DNA of 64,000 nucleotides, from the NCBI RefSeq assembly GCF_033542235.1, contig NZ_JAWRCU010000017.1:1-64000 (forward strand), given 5' to 3'. Source of the stretch: JAWRCU01 sp033542235. GTDB lineage: Bacteria > Pseudomonadota > Alphaproteobacteria > Rhizobiales > Rhizobiaceae. Every line of letters begins with the position of its first letter. The stretch's first letter is position 1. Of this stretch, positions 16,745 to 25,443 are shown piece by piece. The translations under genes were made by a program, and so were the position numbers. A model generated the notes under the pieces. It searched no databases and was not told where the DNA came from. It worked only from the letters and a program-made list of their open reading frames with translations.

Positions 16745-17397
16745 GGCTCGACCATATAACCGACGCCACGGATGGATCGGATGAATTCGGCGCCGAGCTT
16801 CTTGCGCAAATTATAGATGATGACCTCGGTCGTATTGCTCTCGACCGCATTGTCAGCGCTATAGAGCGCATATTCGATATCGCTCTTGGTAACGTATTTT
16901 CCCGCCCGTTCCATGAGCAGCTTCAAGAGCTTCAGTTCCTTGGCGGTCATTGCGATCTGGCCTTCGGCCCCGCGCACCACCATGGCCGCGGGATCCAGCT
17001 CGATGCCGCCGCTCTTCAGGATGCTGTCGGCGCGCCCGTCTCTTCGGCGAATGAGCGCCCGCAGCCGTGCCAGCAATTCGTCGAGGTCGAACGGCTTCAC
17101 GAGATAGTCGTCCGCTCCGCTGTCTAGCCCCTCGACCTTTTGCAGTGACGTGTCGCGCGCGGTGAGCAGGAGGATCGGCACCGTATCTCTTCTCCTGCGT
17201 GCCGATCGCAGCACCTCCAGCCCGTTGACCTTGGGCAGGTTCACATCGAGCACGACCGCGTCGAATGCCAGATCCTCGAGCGCGGCTATCGCCGCTTCGC
17301 CATCCTGCAGCCAGTCCACGCCATAAGCGTGCTTCTCGAAGGCCTTCTTCAAGGAGGACCCGAGAATGATGTCGTCTTCGACCAGGAGCAGGCGCAT
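16741..17397 (-). CDS. OmpR-family response regulator, QseB-like
   Basis: Protein of 218 aa with a receiver domain (acidic pocket EDD, phosphoacceptor Asp 51 in VLDVNLP, Lys in VKPFD) and an OmpR/PhoB winged helix ending RSIRGVGYMVEP. It partners the downstream kinase. The MipA/OmpV gene lies 130 nt upstream on the same strand, so the three may form one transcription unit or the regulator may control that porin-like gene. Confidence 0.95.
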   Translation of the reverse strand: MRLLLVEDDIILGSSLKKAFEKHAYGVDWLQDGEAAIAALEDLAFDAVVLDVNLPKVNGLEVLRSARRRRDTVPILLLTARDTSLQKVEGLDSGADDYLVKPFDLDELLARLRALIRRRDGRADSILKSGGIELDPAAMVVRGAEGQIAMTAKELKLLKLLMERAGKYVTKSDIEYALYSADNAVESNTTEVIIYNLRKKLGAEFIRSIRGVGYMVEP

Positions 17398-17527
17398 GAC
17401 TTGCGGTGCCTCTCACATACGCTGGAATCGATTGCCGCGCCGGTTCAGGACAAATGACGCCATCGCGGCTTTTTTGCGGGCAAAGCAAGATGCCGCCCGC
17501 GAGTCGCCTCACAGTTACGAGAGGATC

Positions 17528-18397
17528 TTAGAAGGATATCTCGAACGAACGGCGCAAGGTGACGCCTACCGTGTTCTGATTGGCTGAACCTATGTCGCTG
17601 ACGATTGGACTGTCGGCAACTTCGTTCAATAGCCGCTCATACTTGTCGTAGACCTGAAGGCTCCAAGTGTCGGTGAAGCGGTAGTCTGCGCTGACCATGA
17701 ATCCGACCGACTTGAGGCCCCCTCCGATGTTGAAGGGAGCGAGCGTGCCATTGGCTGCAGACTCCTCGGGCGTTATCCCGAAATTGTTTTGCATGTACGC
17801 TGTATCGGCAAGCGACAGGCGCGGCCCCACAGATAAGATAATTCTGGACCCGATAGGCTGGAAGTAGTCGGCGGACAAATCGGCTACGAAACCATAGTTC
17901 TCGTGGAGGGCCTGCAGCCCTTCAAAGCGCAGCCTGAACCTGTCGGGAACCAGCCAGTATTGTGCATAGATGCCCGCTTGGACGTAGAAGTCGATGTTGG
18001 GCAACCCTTCCAGGGCGCTGTCGTCGGATGTCGAGCGACCGGTGTTGTAGCCCACCACCGGTCCGACCTCCAGGCCGTGCCAGTCGATCAGCGGGAAGCC
18101 GAAATTGTCGTCCGGCGGGCTGGGTTCGGGCGCCTCACCGAACCGGGTAATGTCGAGATATGGAACGAAGCTGAAGGACTGATTTCTGGCCCCTTCATAG
18201 CGGGGGCCGTATTCCGTACCGCCGCCGATGGTCACTGTCCAAACGCGCTGGCCCGCCGGCTGCGCGCTCTCGCTTGTGGTGCCGTCGGCGTAGGCAGCCG
18301 AGGATAGGGCGCACAAAACTATTCCAATAATCGCCGATGCGCCGTGCGCAAAATTTCGGCTATTGCTGCGAGGCGTGTGCACTAGACTTGTGATCAC
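17528..18397 (-). CDS. MipA/OmpV family outer-membrane protein
   Basis: Protein of 289 aa with a signal peptide (IIGIVLCALSSAAYA) and an outer-membrane beta-barrel in the MipA/OmpV style: GGGTEYGPRYEGA, FVPYLDI, and a C-terminal VTLRRSFEISF ending in Phe, a typical sorting signal. Members act as scaffolds for murein enzymes or as porin-like proteins and are often under two-component control. The GTG at 18397 has a weak ribosome site, and a second GTG at 18382 is an alternative. The downstream two-component genes make a regulatory link likely. Confidence 0.85.
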   Translation of the reverse strand: MITSLVHTPRSNSRNFAHGASAIIGIVLCALSSAAYADGTTSESAQPAGQRVWTVTIGGGTEYGPRYEGARNQSFSFVPYLDITRFGEAPEPSPPDDNFGFPLIDWHGLEVGPVVGYNTGRSTSDDSALEGLPNIDFYVQAGIYAQYWLVPDRFRLRFEGLQALHENYGFVADLSADYFQPIGSRIILSVGPRLSLADTAYMQNNFGITPEESAANGTLAPFNIGGGLKSVGFMVSADYRFTDTWSLQVYDKYERLLNEVADSPIVSDIGSANQNTVGVTLRRSFEISF

Positions 18398-18430
18398 TTG
18401 GCCGCTGCCGCTATCAAAGCTGATCGATCA

Positions 18431-18488
18431 CCAATTGTCGGCCGCTACACACGAATTGTCCAGCACTCGTGATGTCGAGGACAATTGG
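18431..18488. promoter_or_regulatory. Cluster of three ATTGTC half-sites upstream of the MipA/OmpV gene
   Basis: CCAATTGTC (18431-18439), GAATTGTCC (18453-18461) and the inverted GGACAATTGG (18479-18488) lie 34-91 nt upstream of the gene's start at 18397. The outer pair forms an inverted repeat. Such spacing is usual for regulator binding sites. Binding by the neighbouring OmpR-type regulator is inference. Confidence 0.4.
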
Positions 18489-18612
18489 ATGGCCCGGCTG
18501 TGTCCCTTTTGCACCAGCGGATCGCCCCTGCCGGAATGCGTCCCATCAAAGCATTGGCGCGAATTCGGGATACCAGTCGTGACTCCCGCCCCCGCGAGCC
18601 GCTGGCGCGCGT

Positions 18613-18942
18613 TCAACGGCGACCTTCGATGCCGCTCGATCTTCCGCAGCCTGGGCGCTCTTGCAAGTCAAAGGCTGGCAGAGCGCGTAGCAGTTCTCGC
18701 AGGGCCGTTCTGGCTTCTTTCACACGCTGCCGCGCGCTTAGAGCTTGGCGAGCGGCATCCCTGCTCTGTTTTTCGCTGAACAGCACTTCGCAGGCGAGCA
18801 GTGACCTTTTCGCGTTCGTGAAAGCTCCTGCAGCCCGGCATATGCGAACGATGTCGCTGATCATTGACGCGACCAAGCCCCGCATGCGCTTAGACAACTC
18901 AAGGCTAGACCGCGCGATTTGCGGCTGCATTTCTGGAGCCAT
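18613..18942 (-). CDS. Possible small hypothetical protein
   Basis: A frame of about 109 aa with helical, charged composition (SLELSKRMRGL, SRDAARQALSARQRVKEART) but no recognised family. ATG at 18942 has no clear ribosome site and the frame could extend to 18975. It sits in the gap of about 600 nt between the MipA gene and the ABC permease, where nothing else convincing is seen. It may be non-coding. Confidence 0.3.
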   Translation of the reverse strand: MAPEMQPQIARSSLELSKRMRGLVASMISDIVRICRAAGAFTNAKRSLLACEVLFSEKQSRDAARQALSARQRVKEARTALRELLRALPAFDLQERPGCGRSSGIEGRR

Positions 18943-19024
18943 ACGGATTGGTAAGTTTCGCGAACGCCCTTTCACGAGGCACTACTGCCGACTACGCCTC
19001 AAAGGCGTCAGAGATCGCAGGGCG

Positions 19025-21673
19025 TCAGAGATCGCGCAGACGCTCGACGTCGCTAATTGCCGATGGCCTGGCGAACAGGACCGCGGCGACAATCGACCCC
19101 GTTACGATGCATATGACCAGTGCAAGATACATCCAGGGGATCGAAAGCGCTTCTGGCGGAGGATCGAATACGCCGGTTAGCAGCTTCACCAGCATCCAGG
19201 CCGTCGCAAGCCCCGAGAGGAGCCCGAAGATGATCCCGCCAAGCAGGACAAGCAGGCCCTCGCTCCAAAGGAAACAAGCAAGTTGCCGCGGCTTCGCGCC
19301 AATGGCGCTCAAGATGGCGAAATTTCTCCGACGCTCGGCGAAGCCCAGCGCCAGCATCAGGCCGGCCGACGCGGCAGCCATCACGACCGCAAATGCCAGC
19401 TCGATAAGCGTGAGCCCGCCGAGGTCCACGGCCGTAAGGCTGGATCCGATCAAATGCGCGGCCTGGCCGATATCCCTGACCTTGAGGGATGGATCGGTGG
19501 ACAGCAGCGACCTTGCCTGCCGCGCGAGTTCGGTGGGCTCGTCCTTGGCGCGCATCAACACATATTCTGAGGCGTCGGAACCCGTCATACTGGCAATGTA
19601 GGCCGCATTGGCGACGATGAAGGAATCCTTCGGTGCGGTTGGGAACTCCCTGACCACAGCGATGAACTTGAAGGTGACGGGGTGATATTGGTGGTCGGCG
19701 GCGCTCATCAGCCTCAGGTTTATCGTATCGCCCTCCTGGAGCTGGAAATCCTGGACCGTCTCCTCAGACACGAGCGCACCGTCCGGGGTTGCAGCGAGCC
19801 GCTGGAGATTCTCTGCCGCAGTGCCGCTGAAATAGGCGTCGGAGAAGCTGGTTGCGCGCTGTAGACGTATCGGGTCGATGCCGTAGAGGTCCTGCAGGTC
19901 GGCCCCGACATAGGCGAAGCGGTGTTGCATGGGCTCAGCCGCGGCTACGGAAGGCAGGGTGGACAATGCGGCGAAATGCGATCCAGCTGGCCTCTCGGAC
20001 GTCCCGAACACCGTGACGTCGGAGCCGTTCGTCAGCTCGGCATCTACGCGCGATTGCGCATTGTATGTCGTGTTGAAGATCGCCGTGGATGTGGCGAATG
20101 AGATCGCCAGCGCCGCCATGGCTATTCCTATGGTCAACCGACGCGACTGCCGTGACAAAGCTGCCGCTACGATCGGCGCCAGACGTCCGGCGATGGGCGT
20201 GATGACGGCCAGCAGGAATTTGCTCTTGCCGGCGATGGCGTATGCCGCCAGTCGCAGAGTTACAAATGCTGCGCCGATCCAGAACAGCGCTGGTGCGATG
20301 AACGCCTTGTAATCGACCGAGATGGCGGCGACGCCCTCTGGCGCAAGGACGATCTGGTACCCTGCTGCTGCTGTCTGCCAGAAGAAGAGCCCGGCAGCAG
20401 CAAGCAAGAGAATGTCCAGTCCGAGGCGCTGCCACAGCGGCGTCCCCGTTCGTGTTACCGCCCGCCTTGCCGTGCTTGGTGCTGTCCAACGGCTGTCACG
20501 CCACGCGGGAAACAGGATCGCGGCGAAGCCCAGCAGGAGACCGGCTGCAGCAACGGTGAGCAATGTCACTCCACCGATCCTGGCGGTATCGCTCAGGCTC
20601 GGCGCTAGGCCCACGAACAACATCGCTCCGGCGGCTCCGAGCGTAGTCCCGACAATTGCGACTACCGCAGCTTCGACGGAGTACAGCGTGGTGATCTGTC
20701 GCGCGGTTGCGCCACGGACCCGAAGCAGTGCTTGCTCCATCCGGCGGCGGGCCGAGCCGGACCATGTCACGGCGAAGGTCAGCGTCACTGCGAGGGCAAT
20801 GCCGGGGAAACCGAGGAACAGGAAAAGTACGGATGCGTAGAGAGCGTCTTCGCGAACCGCGTCCAGTCGGGCGTCCAGATTGTCGGCGACGAGCGCCAGA
20901 CCGGCGATCCGCGCTTCGAGATTGCGCTTCGCATTTGTGACGAAAATGTAGGCGGCGGTCGGGTCGGAGGGGAGGACCTCGCGAGCAAGCCGCACGTGAA
21001 GCTGCAGCCGTGTTGTCGCGGGTTGTATCGCCTGCTGTGGATCGAACAGGCGCTGCCAGTCCTCCTCGGGGAGGATCAGGACGTTGTCGGGGGGAGCCTG
21101 AGGGGCGGCCTGGGACGGCAGGCCCACGGCCTGAAACAGGGAATCTGCGTCCGGCAAGTCGACAACGTCGGCAATTGTTACTTGCGCCGGCGCCAGCCCA
21201 CGCCGCTCGATTGTCACGACGTCGCCAGGACCGACGTGCAGGTTGGCTGCTGTTTGCTGAGCGATCAAGACGCCTTTGGCATTTCCCGAAAGCGGGCGAA
21301 TTTCGGCAGGAAATGCAGACCGATAGCTGTTGTCGAACGCGACGACCTGCCCCGGACCGGTCTTCTGGGTCGTGCCGCCGGTCTGCGCCTCGAAACCGTC
21401 AACGTCAGCGTATCGCACACGGTGGACGGCCGCGACCTGCACCGACTGGCCAATTGCGTTGCCGACGGCACCCGCATCGGCACCCGGCACGAGTTGGACC
21501 TGCCAATCGATCGGCACCGCCGCGACTGCGCGAGCCGTCATGGATCGACTCGCCCCCACCAGAAAGAGAGAAATTGCTGCGAGCAGTGCAACTGATAGCG
21601 CTACGCCGGCTGTCGCACCGGCCATGCGCAGATACCGTCGCCGCAATATGCCCTGGATCCAAAGGAAGAGCAT
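19025..21673 (-). CDS. ABC exporter permease, FtsX/YbbP type
   Basis: Membrane protein of 882 aa with two FtsX-like permease units in one chain. An N-terminal TM helix (about 17-38) is followed by a large extracytoplasmic domain, a TM bundle (about 275-400), a second domain set (about 530-740) and a final TM bundle (about 755-875, with FAERRRNFAILSAIGAKPRQ as the coupling segment). Such permeases move lipoproteins, lipids or peptides outward instead of importing solutes. It is the last gene of a four-gene operon with two ATPases and an exported protein. It abuts the ATPase gene at 21673. Confidence 0.88.
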   Translation of the reverse strand: MLFLWIQGILRRRYLRMAGATAGVALSVALLAAISLFLVGASRSMTARAVAAVPIDWQVQLVPGADAGAVGNAIGQSVQVAAVHRVRYADVDGFEAQTGGTTQKTGPGQVVAFDNSYRSAFPAEIRPLSGNAKGVLIAQQTAANLHVGPGDVVTIERRGLAPAQVTIADVVDLPDADSLFQAVGLPSQAAPQAPPDNVLILPEEDWQRLFDPQQAIQPATTRLQLHVRLAREVLPSDPTAAYIFVTNAKRNLEARIAGLALVADNLDARLDAVREDALYASVLFLFLGFPGIALAVTLTFAVTWSGSARRRMEQALLRVRGATARQITTLYSVEAAVVAIVGTTLGAAGAMLFVGLAPSLSDTARIGGVTLLTVAAAGLLLGFAAILFPAWRDSRWTAPSTARRAVTRTGTPLWQRLGLDILLLAAAGLFFWQTAAAGYQIVLAPEGVAAISVDYKAFIAPALFWIGAAFVTLRLAAYAIAGKSKFLLAVITPIAGRLAPIVAAALSRQSRRLTIGIAMAALAISFATSTAIFNTTYNAQSRVDAELTNGSDVTVFGTSERPAGSHFAALSTLPSVAAAEPMQHRFAYVGADLQDLYGIDPIRLQRATSFSDAYFSGTAAENLQRLAATPDGALVSEETVQDFQLQEGDTINLRLMSAADHQYHPVTFKFIAVVREFPTAPKDSFIVANAAYIASMTGSDASEYVLMRAKDEPTELARQARSLLSTDPSLKVRDIGQAAHLIGSSLTAVDLGGLTLIELAFAVVMAAASAGLMLALGFAERRRNFAILSAIGAKPRQLACFLWSEGLLVLLGGIIFGLLSGLATAWMLVKLLTGVFDPPPEALSIPWMYLALVICIVTGSIVAAVLFARPSAISDVERLRDL

Positions 21674-22350
21674 TATACGTGCCCGTCATCCGGTTCGGCG
21701 AAGAGCCGCCCATGCACCATGATCCACTGCGTCCCCATCCGGGAGGCGATATTGCGGTCGTGGGTCGCCACCACCAGAGCCGTGTCTGTCCCTTCAAGAT
21801 GTTCGAACACCCCGTCGAACAACATCTGAGCCGAGTGGCTGTCGAGCTGGCCGGTCGGCTCGTCTGCCAGTAAGAGCTTCGGACCAATGGCGAGAGCCCG
21901 CGCCATGGCAACGCGCTGCGCTTGTCCGCCTGACAGTTCCTCGGGAAGCTTGTTCGAGAGATCGACGAGGCCGAAAGATTCCATCAGCCCAGCCACCTTG
22001 TCGTCAAACGGTACCGTCTCCCCCGCCAGAATCAGTGGAAGTGCGACGTTCTGGGCGGCGGTAAGCGCAGGAAACAGGCTTGGTGTCTGGAACACGCATC
22101 CTATCATTCTCGGCCGAAGTTCCTTGATCGATCCCAGGGCCGGCCATTCGATGGACCCGCTCGTCGGTGCGTCGAGCCCGCCGATGATATGCAGCAATGT
22201 CGTCTTGCCGCTGCCGGACGGTCCGACCAGAGCGATCCGTGCCGCTGGCTTGATCTCGCAATCGACGCCGGCCAGGGCTTCGACCCATCCACTCCCGCTA
22301 TGAGAGAATTTACGGCCAAGCCCATTGATGGCGACCAGGGCGTCAGCCAT
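21673..22350 (-). CDS. ABC exporter ATPase, MacB/LolD type
   Basis: Nucleotide-binding subunit of 225 aa with Walker A GPSGSGKTT, Q-loop CVFQTPSLFP, signature LSGGQAQR, Walker B LLLADEPTGQLD and H-loop ATHD. All are intact. It overlaps the second ATPase by 8 nt and touches the permease gene. It probably pairs with that second, different ATPase to energise the single permease. Confidence 0.92.
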   Translation of the reverse strand: MADALVAINGLGRKFSHSGSGWVEALAGVDCEIKPAARIALVGPSGSGKTTLLHIIGGLDAPTSGSIEWPALGSIKELRPRMIGCVFQTPSLFPALTAAQNVALPLILAGETVPFDDKVAGLMESFGLVDLSNKLPEELSGGQAQRVAMARALAIGPKLLLADEPTGQLDSHSAQMLFDGVFEHLEGTDTALVVATHDRNIASRMGTQWIMVHGRLFAEPDDGHV

Positions 22351-23005
22351 CGACGATCCGCCCGTCGCTCAACCAGATGACCCGGTCGGCCTTGCGGGCC
22401 AGGGCCTCGCTGTGCGTGGCGAGAAGCGTCGCGCGCGCCGACATGCGGCGGGCCTCGAAATGTTCGATCAGCCGCTTCTCCGTTCCTTCATCGACCTCCG
22501 CCGTGGGCTCGTCCGCTACCAGTAATGGCGGGTCTGTCGCCAGGGCGACCGCGAGGCTTGCGCGAGCTGTTTCGCCGCCTGAGAGTTCCGTCGGGAAGGC
22601 CGAAGCGCGATGGGAGAGCTCAATGCTGTCCAGAAGGAAGGCCAGACGTCTCTCGTCAAGCTTGCCGGCAAGCTGCATCTGGAACCGGACGTTCTGCTCT
22701 GCAGTGAGGTGCGGAAAAAGGTTACCCGCCTGCAGCACGATACCGAAGTACCGGGCTCGAATGCGGGCGCGCTCGACTTCCGGGCGCCTGGTCAACCGCT
22801 TGCCGGCCACTTCGACCCTGCCGGCATCCGGTTCGTCCAGCCCGGTGATGCAGGAGAGCAAAGTGGACTTGCCGCTGCCGGACGGGCCCATGACCGCGAC
22901 GATCTCGCCGGAAGAGACCGTCAGGCTGACACCGCGCAATGCCGCCGTCTCGTCATCCCCGATATGAAAGAACCGATAGAGCTCATGCGCTTCGAGCGCG
23001 CTCAT
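22343..23005 (-). CDS. ABC exporter ATPase, second and divergent subunit
   Basis: ATPase of about 220 aa with Walker A GPSGSGKST, Q-loop VLQAGNLFPHL, signature LSGGETARA (Glu replaces the usual Gln), Walker B LLVADEPTAEVD and H-loop ATHS. ATG at 23005 starts the domain cleanly. Another in-frame ATG at 23026 overlaps the stop of the upstream gene. The start region lies in a tandem 16-bp duplication. It is clearly different from the neighbouring ATPase, so the exporter should use a heterodimer. Confidence 0.88.
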   Translation of the reverse strand: MSALEAHELYRFFHIGDDETAALRGVSLTVSSGEIVAVMGPSGSGKSTLLSCITGLDEPDAGRVEVAGKRLTRRPEVERARIRARYFGIVLQAGNLFPHLTAEQNVRFQMQLAGKLDERRLAFLLDSIELSHRASAFPTELSGGETARASLAVALATDPPLLVADEPTAEVDEGTEKRLIEHFEARRMSARATLLATHSEALARKADRVIWLSDGRIVDG

Positions 23006-23036
23006 GTCATTTCCACTCGATGTCATTTCCACTCGA
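23005..23036. repeat. 16-bp perfect tandem duplication at a gene junction
   Basis: TGTCATTTCCACTCGA occurs twice in a row (23005-23020 and 23021-23036). It spans the last codons and stop of the exported-protein gene and the start of the ATPase gene. On the coding strand this repeats TCGAGTGGAAATGACA, so a ribosome-site-like GGAA and an ATGA are present twice. Confidence 0.9.
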
Positions 23037-23619
23037 AAGACTGTGACATCAGCTGCCACTGGTCGACATTGTCGGCGCCCTTGGGTGCGTAGAGCTCCAA
23101 CGTGACCAGCTTGCCATCCTTGAAATAGAGATAGCGTTCGTTCTCCAGCCGCACCTGCTTGTTGGTCACCTGGTTAGGTTCGGAGTTCGACGTGTAGACG
23201 ATGCGGATCGCAGGGCCTGCAGGCAGCTTCACCGGCCTGATGGCGCTGACCTTGACCGCCAGCTCGGCTTTCTCAAGCTCGGGAACATACGTCTTCCTGG
23301 CGGTTTCGACCGTTGGCGCCGAGGGAGCCTTGGCCACTGTCAGCACCACGCCGTCGAGCTTGTCGATGAAGCTCGCGCCGTCGGGCCGGTCGGTTCGCGC
23401 CCATCCTTCCGGCACCTTCATGGTGAAGCCTTCCGGCGAGCCGTAATCGATGAAGACTTGAGTGTCGGGGATGTCGCCGGGCGGGTTCTTCTCCGCGGGC
23501 ACAGCTCGTTCGGCCGTTAGGCCAGGCCCGGGGAAGGCAGCCAGCCCGAGGGCAAGCGCTGCCGCGGCGCCGGTGACCCAATTTGCCGCGTGGCGTAGAG
23601 TTCCGCTGCGTTGGTTCAT
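23023..23619 (-). CDS. Exported protein of the ABC exporter operon
   Basis: Protein of 198 aa with a signal peptide (about 15-35, AALALGLAAFPGPGLTA). The mature part (VFIDYGSPEGFTMKVPEGW, DGASFIDKLDGVVLTVAKA, RIVYTSNSEPNQVTNKQVRLENER in pieces) looks like a compact PsbP/Mog1-like alpha-beta fold, but I cannot name a family. As first gene of the exporter operon it may be a periplasmic partner. A regulon-type motif lies 75 nt upstream of its start at 23695-23711. Confidence 0.78.
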   Translation of the reverse strand: MNQRSGTLRHAANWVTGAAAALALGLAAFPGPGLTAERAVPAEKNPPGDIPDTQVFIDYGSPEGFTMKVPEGWARTDRPDGASFIDKLDGVVLTVAKAPSAPTVETARKTYVPELEKAELAVKVSAIRPVKLPAGPAIRIVYTSNSEPNQVTNKQVRLENERYLYFKDGKLVTLELYAPKGADNVDQWQLMSQSFEWK

Positions 23620-23694
23620 TCCGAGGGTCCCTCATAGCATTGGTGCAGGTCCTTGCTATGTGCGACGGGCACCTGTCCGCCACCTCGCCACGCT

Positions 23695-23711
23695 CTTACG
23701 GATTCGTAAGG
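23695..23711 (-). promoter_or_regulatory. 17-bp operator-like motif, site A (ABC exporter operon)
   Basis: Reads CCTTACGAATCCGTAAG on the minus strand and is nearly palindromic (CTTACG-N4-CGTAAG). It lies 75 nt upstream of the exported-protein start at 23619 and 141 nt upstream of the divergent GT39 start at 23853. It matches four other sites in this block in sequence, orientation and distance to a start codon. Confidence 0.6.
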
Positions 23712-23852
23712 CATCCGGATCGGTGACTGGTCGGCCAGTGCGGCTGCGATATACGGTTTTACAAGGTTCGCGTTCTTGTCTTGCCAAAGCCCCTTGGGCT
23801 AGGTCCCTTTGGCCCGCTGGTGGGCGACACGTGCGGGGCTTTGAGTTCGAAC

Positions 23853-25334
23853 ATGCCGACTTCATCAACTTTCCTCCGCGACGTAGCCAATGGTGCCGTC
23901 GCCGAACGATTTGTCGCCTGGCTCGGCCGGGTGCGCTTGGGGGACGGAGCGTTACTCGCGCTGATCGTGGCGGTGATGGTATTCCCGCTGATCAGCATTC
24001 GTGCATACCACTACGAAGAAGGCCTGACCGCCGCGCTCGCCAAGGATGCGCTGACGGGCGATCCCTGGTATGTCCCGGAACTCTTCGGGGCGCGCTGGGT
24101 CGAACGACCGGTGATGCAGTCGTGGATCATTGCAGCGATTTCGATCCCGCTCGGCGGCGTATCGCAGATATCGGCGCGGCTCCCGACGGTCGCAGCACTG
24201 TTTTCGGTAGCTCTGCTGCTGTCGTGGCTCCTGCGCGAGCGCGTGTCGCGGAGTGCCACCATGGTCGCCGCGCTCTGCTTTCTGTTCAGCCCAGCCATCC
24301 TGCAAAAGGTGGTCACGGCGGAGGCCGACACCCTGGTGACGGCGTTCGGGTTCGCTGCATTCGTCGTCTGGTGGAAGGGTTACGAGGCCGGCCACGTCGG
24401 CCTCTTGCGCTGGCTGGCGATCGGCCTGCTGCTCGCAGCGACTGCACTCTGCAAGGGACCGCAGCCGGCCGCATTCTTCCCGCTCGGCGTCGGCGCCTTC
24501 ATCCTCGTCAAACGCGATTGGCGGCAGCTTCCCGGCTATGCGCTGGCGGGTATCATCAGCCTGGGCATTCTGGGCGCCTGGTATGTCGCTGCCACCGACG
24601 CCGCCGACGCCAACCAGCTTCTCGTCTACATGCGGCTTGCCGACACGGCAACCGAGGATGGCGGGAATGGCTACTTCATCGAGCGACTTCATTTTGCGGA
24701 AATCCTGATCGCCTTCCTGCCCGGCTTGCTGTTGATGGCACCGCTCTTGCTCGCCTGGATCAGGCGCAAGGAATCGCTCGACATCGGCCCGCGCGATAGG
24801 ACGCTGGTTCTTGCGCTGGCGCTCTATGTAGGCATCGCGCTGTTGGCGCTGGCGCTATGGCCCGGCGCAAAAACCCGCTACGCAATGCCGGCACTACCGG
24901 CCATAGCGGCCCTGGCCGGACTTGCGTTCGACCGCCTGACGGTACGGCGATCGATCCTGTCGCGCGCAGCGCTCGTGATACTCTCCGGCTTGGTCGTCTA
25001 TCAGGTCGTCTGGGGCTGGATCGTCGCTCCACTCTTCCCCGACCGGTTCGCCGGGTCCCGTATAGCCGCAAGGGTCATCGAAGAGGCGACCAGGTCGAAG
25101 CCCTATGTCATCTTTGCGCCGCTCCGGCTGAACGACGCGCCCCTTGCCTACCTCGATCGGCCGGTGCGCTACATTCCCTATCCCGATCTCGCATCCTTGC
25201 CCGCGCCCTCGTTTCTCCTCATCGACCTGCCAGGCGCCGAGAATTTTGCGGCCCGTCGGAACGACGTGACGCTTATCCTGCACGCCATAATTGGAGAGAG
25301 GCGTTTAGGCCTCTACGAAGTGGTTCCACGTTGA
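23853..25334 (+). CDS. GT39/ArnT-like lipid-linked sugar transferase
   Basis: Polytopic membrane protein of about 493 aa. The first loop has YHYEEGLTAALAKDALTGD and FGARWVERPVMQSW, the region where ArnT/PMT (GT-C fold) enzymes carry their catalytic acidic residue. About 11 hydrophobic spans follow. Such enzymes move a sugar from a polyprenyl-phosphate carrier to lipid A, protein or a glycan on the periplasmic side. ATG at 23853 is chosen over an upstream ATG at 23781 that adds unrelated sequence. It converges with a GT2-GtrA gene that could make its polyprenyl-phosphate-sugar donor. Confidence 0.85.
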   Translation: MPTSSTFLRDVANGAVAERFVAWLGRVRLGDGALLALIVAVMVFPLISIRAYHYEEGLTAALAKDALTGDPWYVPELFGARWVERPVMQSWIIAAISIPLGGVSQISARLPTVAALFSVALLLSWLLRERVSRSATMVAALCFLFSPAILQKVVTAEADTLVTAFGFAAFVVWWKGYEAGHVGLLRWLAIGLLLAATALCKGPQPAAFFPLGVGAFILVKRDWRQLPGYALAGIISLGILGAWYVAATDAADANQLLVYMRLADTATEDGGNGYFIERLHFAEILIAFLPGLLLMAPLLLAWIRRKESLDIGPRDRTLVLALALYVGIALLALALWPGAKTRYAMPALPAIAALAGLAFDRLTVRRSILSRAALVILSGLVVYQVVWGWIVAPLFPDRFAGSRIAARVIEEATRSKPYVIFAPLRLNDAPLAYLDRPVRYIPYPDLASLPAPSFLLIDLPGAENFAARRNDVTLILHAIIGERRLGLYEVVPR

Positions 25335-25443
25335 GCCGCATGTGTTGGGTAGCGCAGGTGTTGGGCAGCTAGATCAGGAGGAACGAGTCCGGCACAATTC
25401 GTCCTGCTCTAAGAAAACGAACCCCCTTCTATGCGGGATCCAG

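Noticed and set aside
19025..23619. Lipoprotein-release (LolCDE) identity for the ABC exporter
   Set aside because: LolCDE has two permeases and one ATPase. Here it is one double permease and two ATPases, closer to YbbP-type systems, so no lol name was given.
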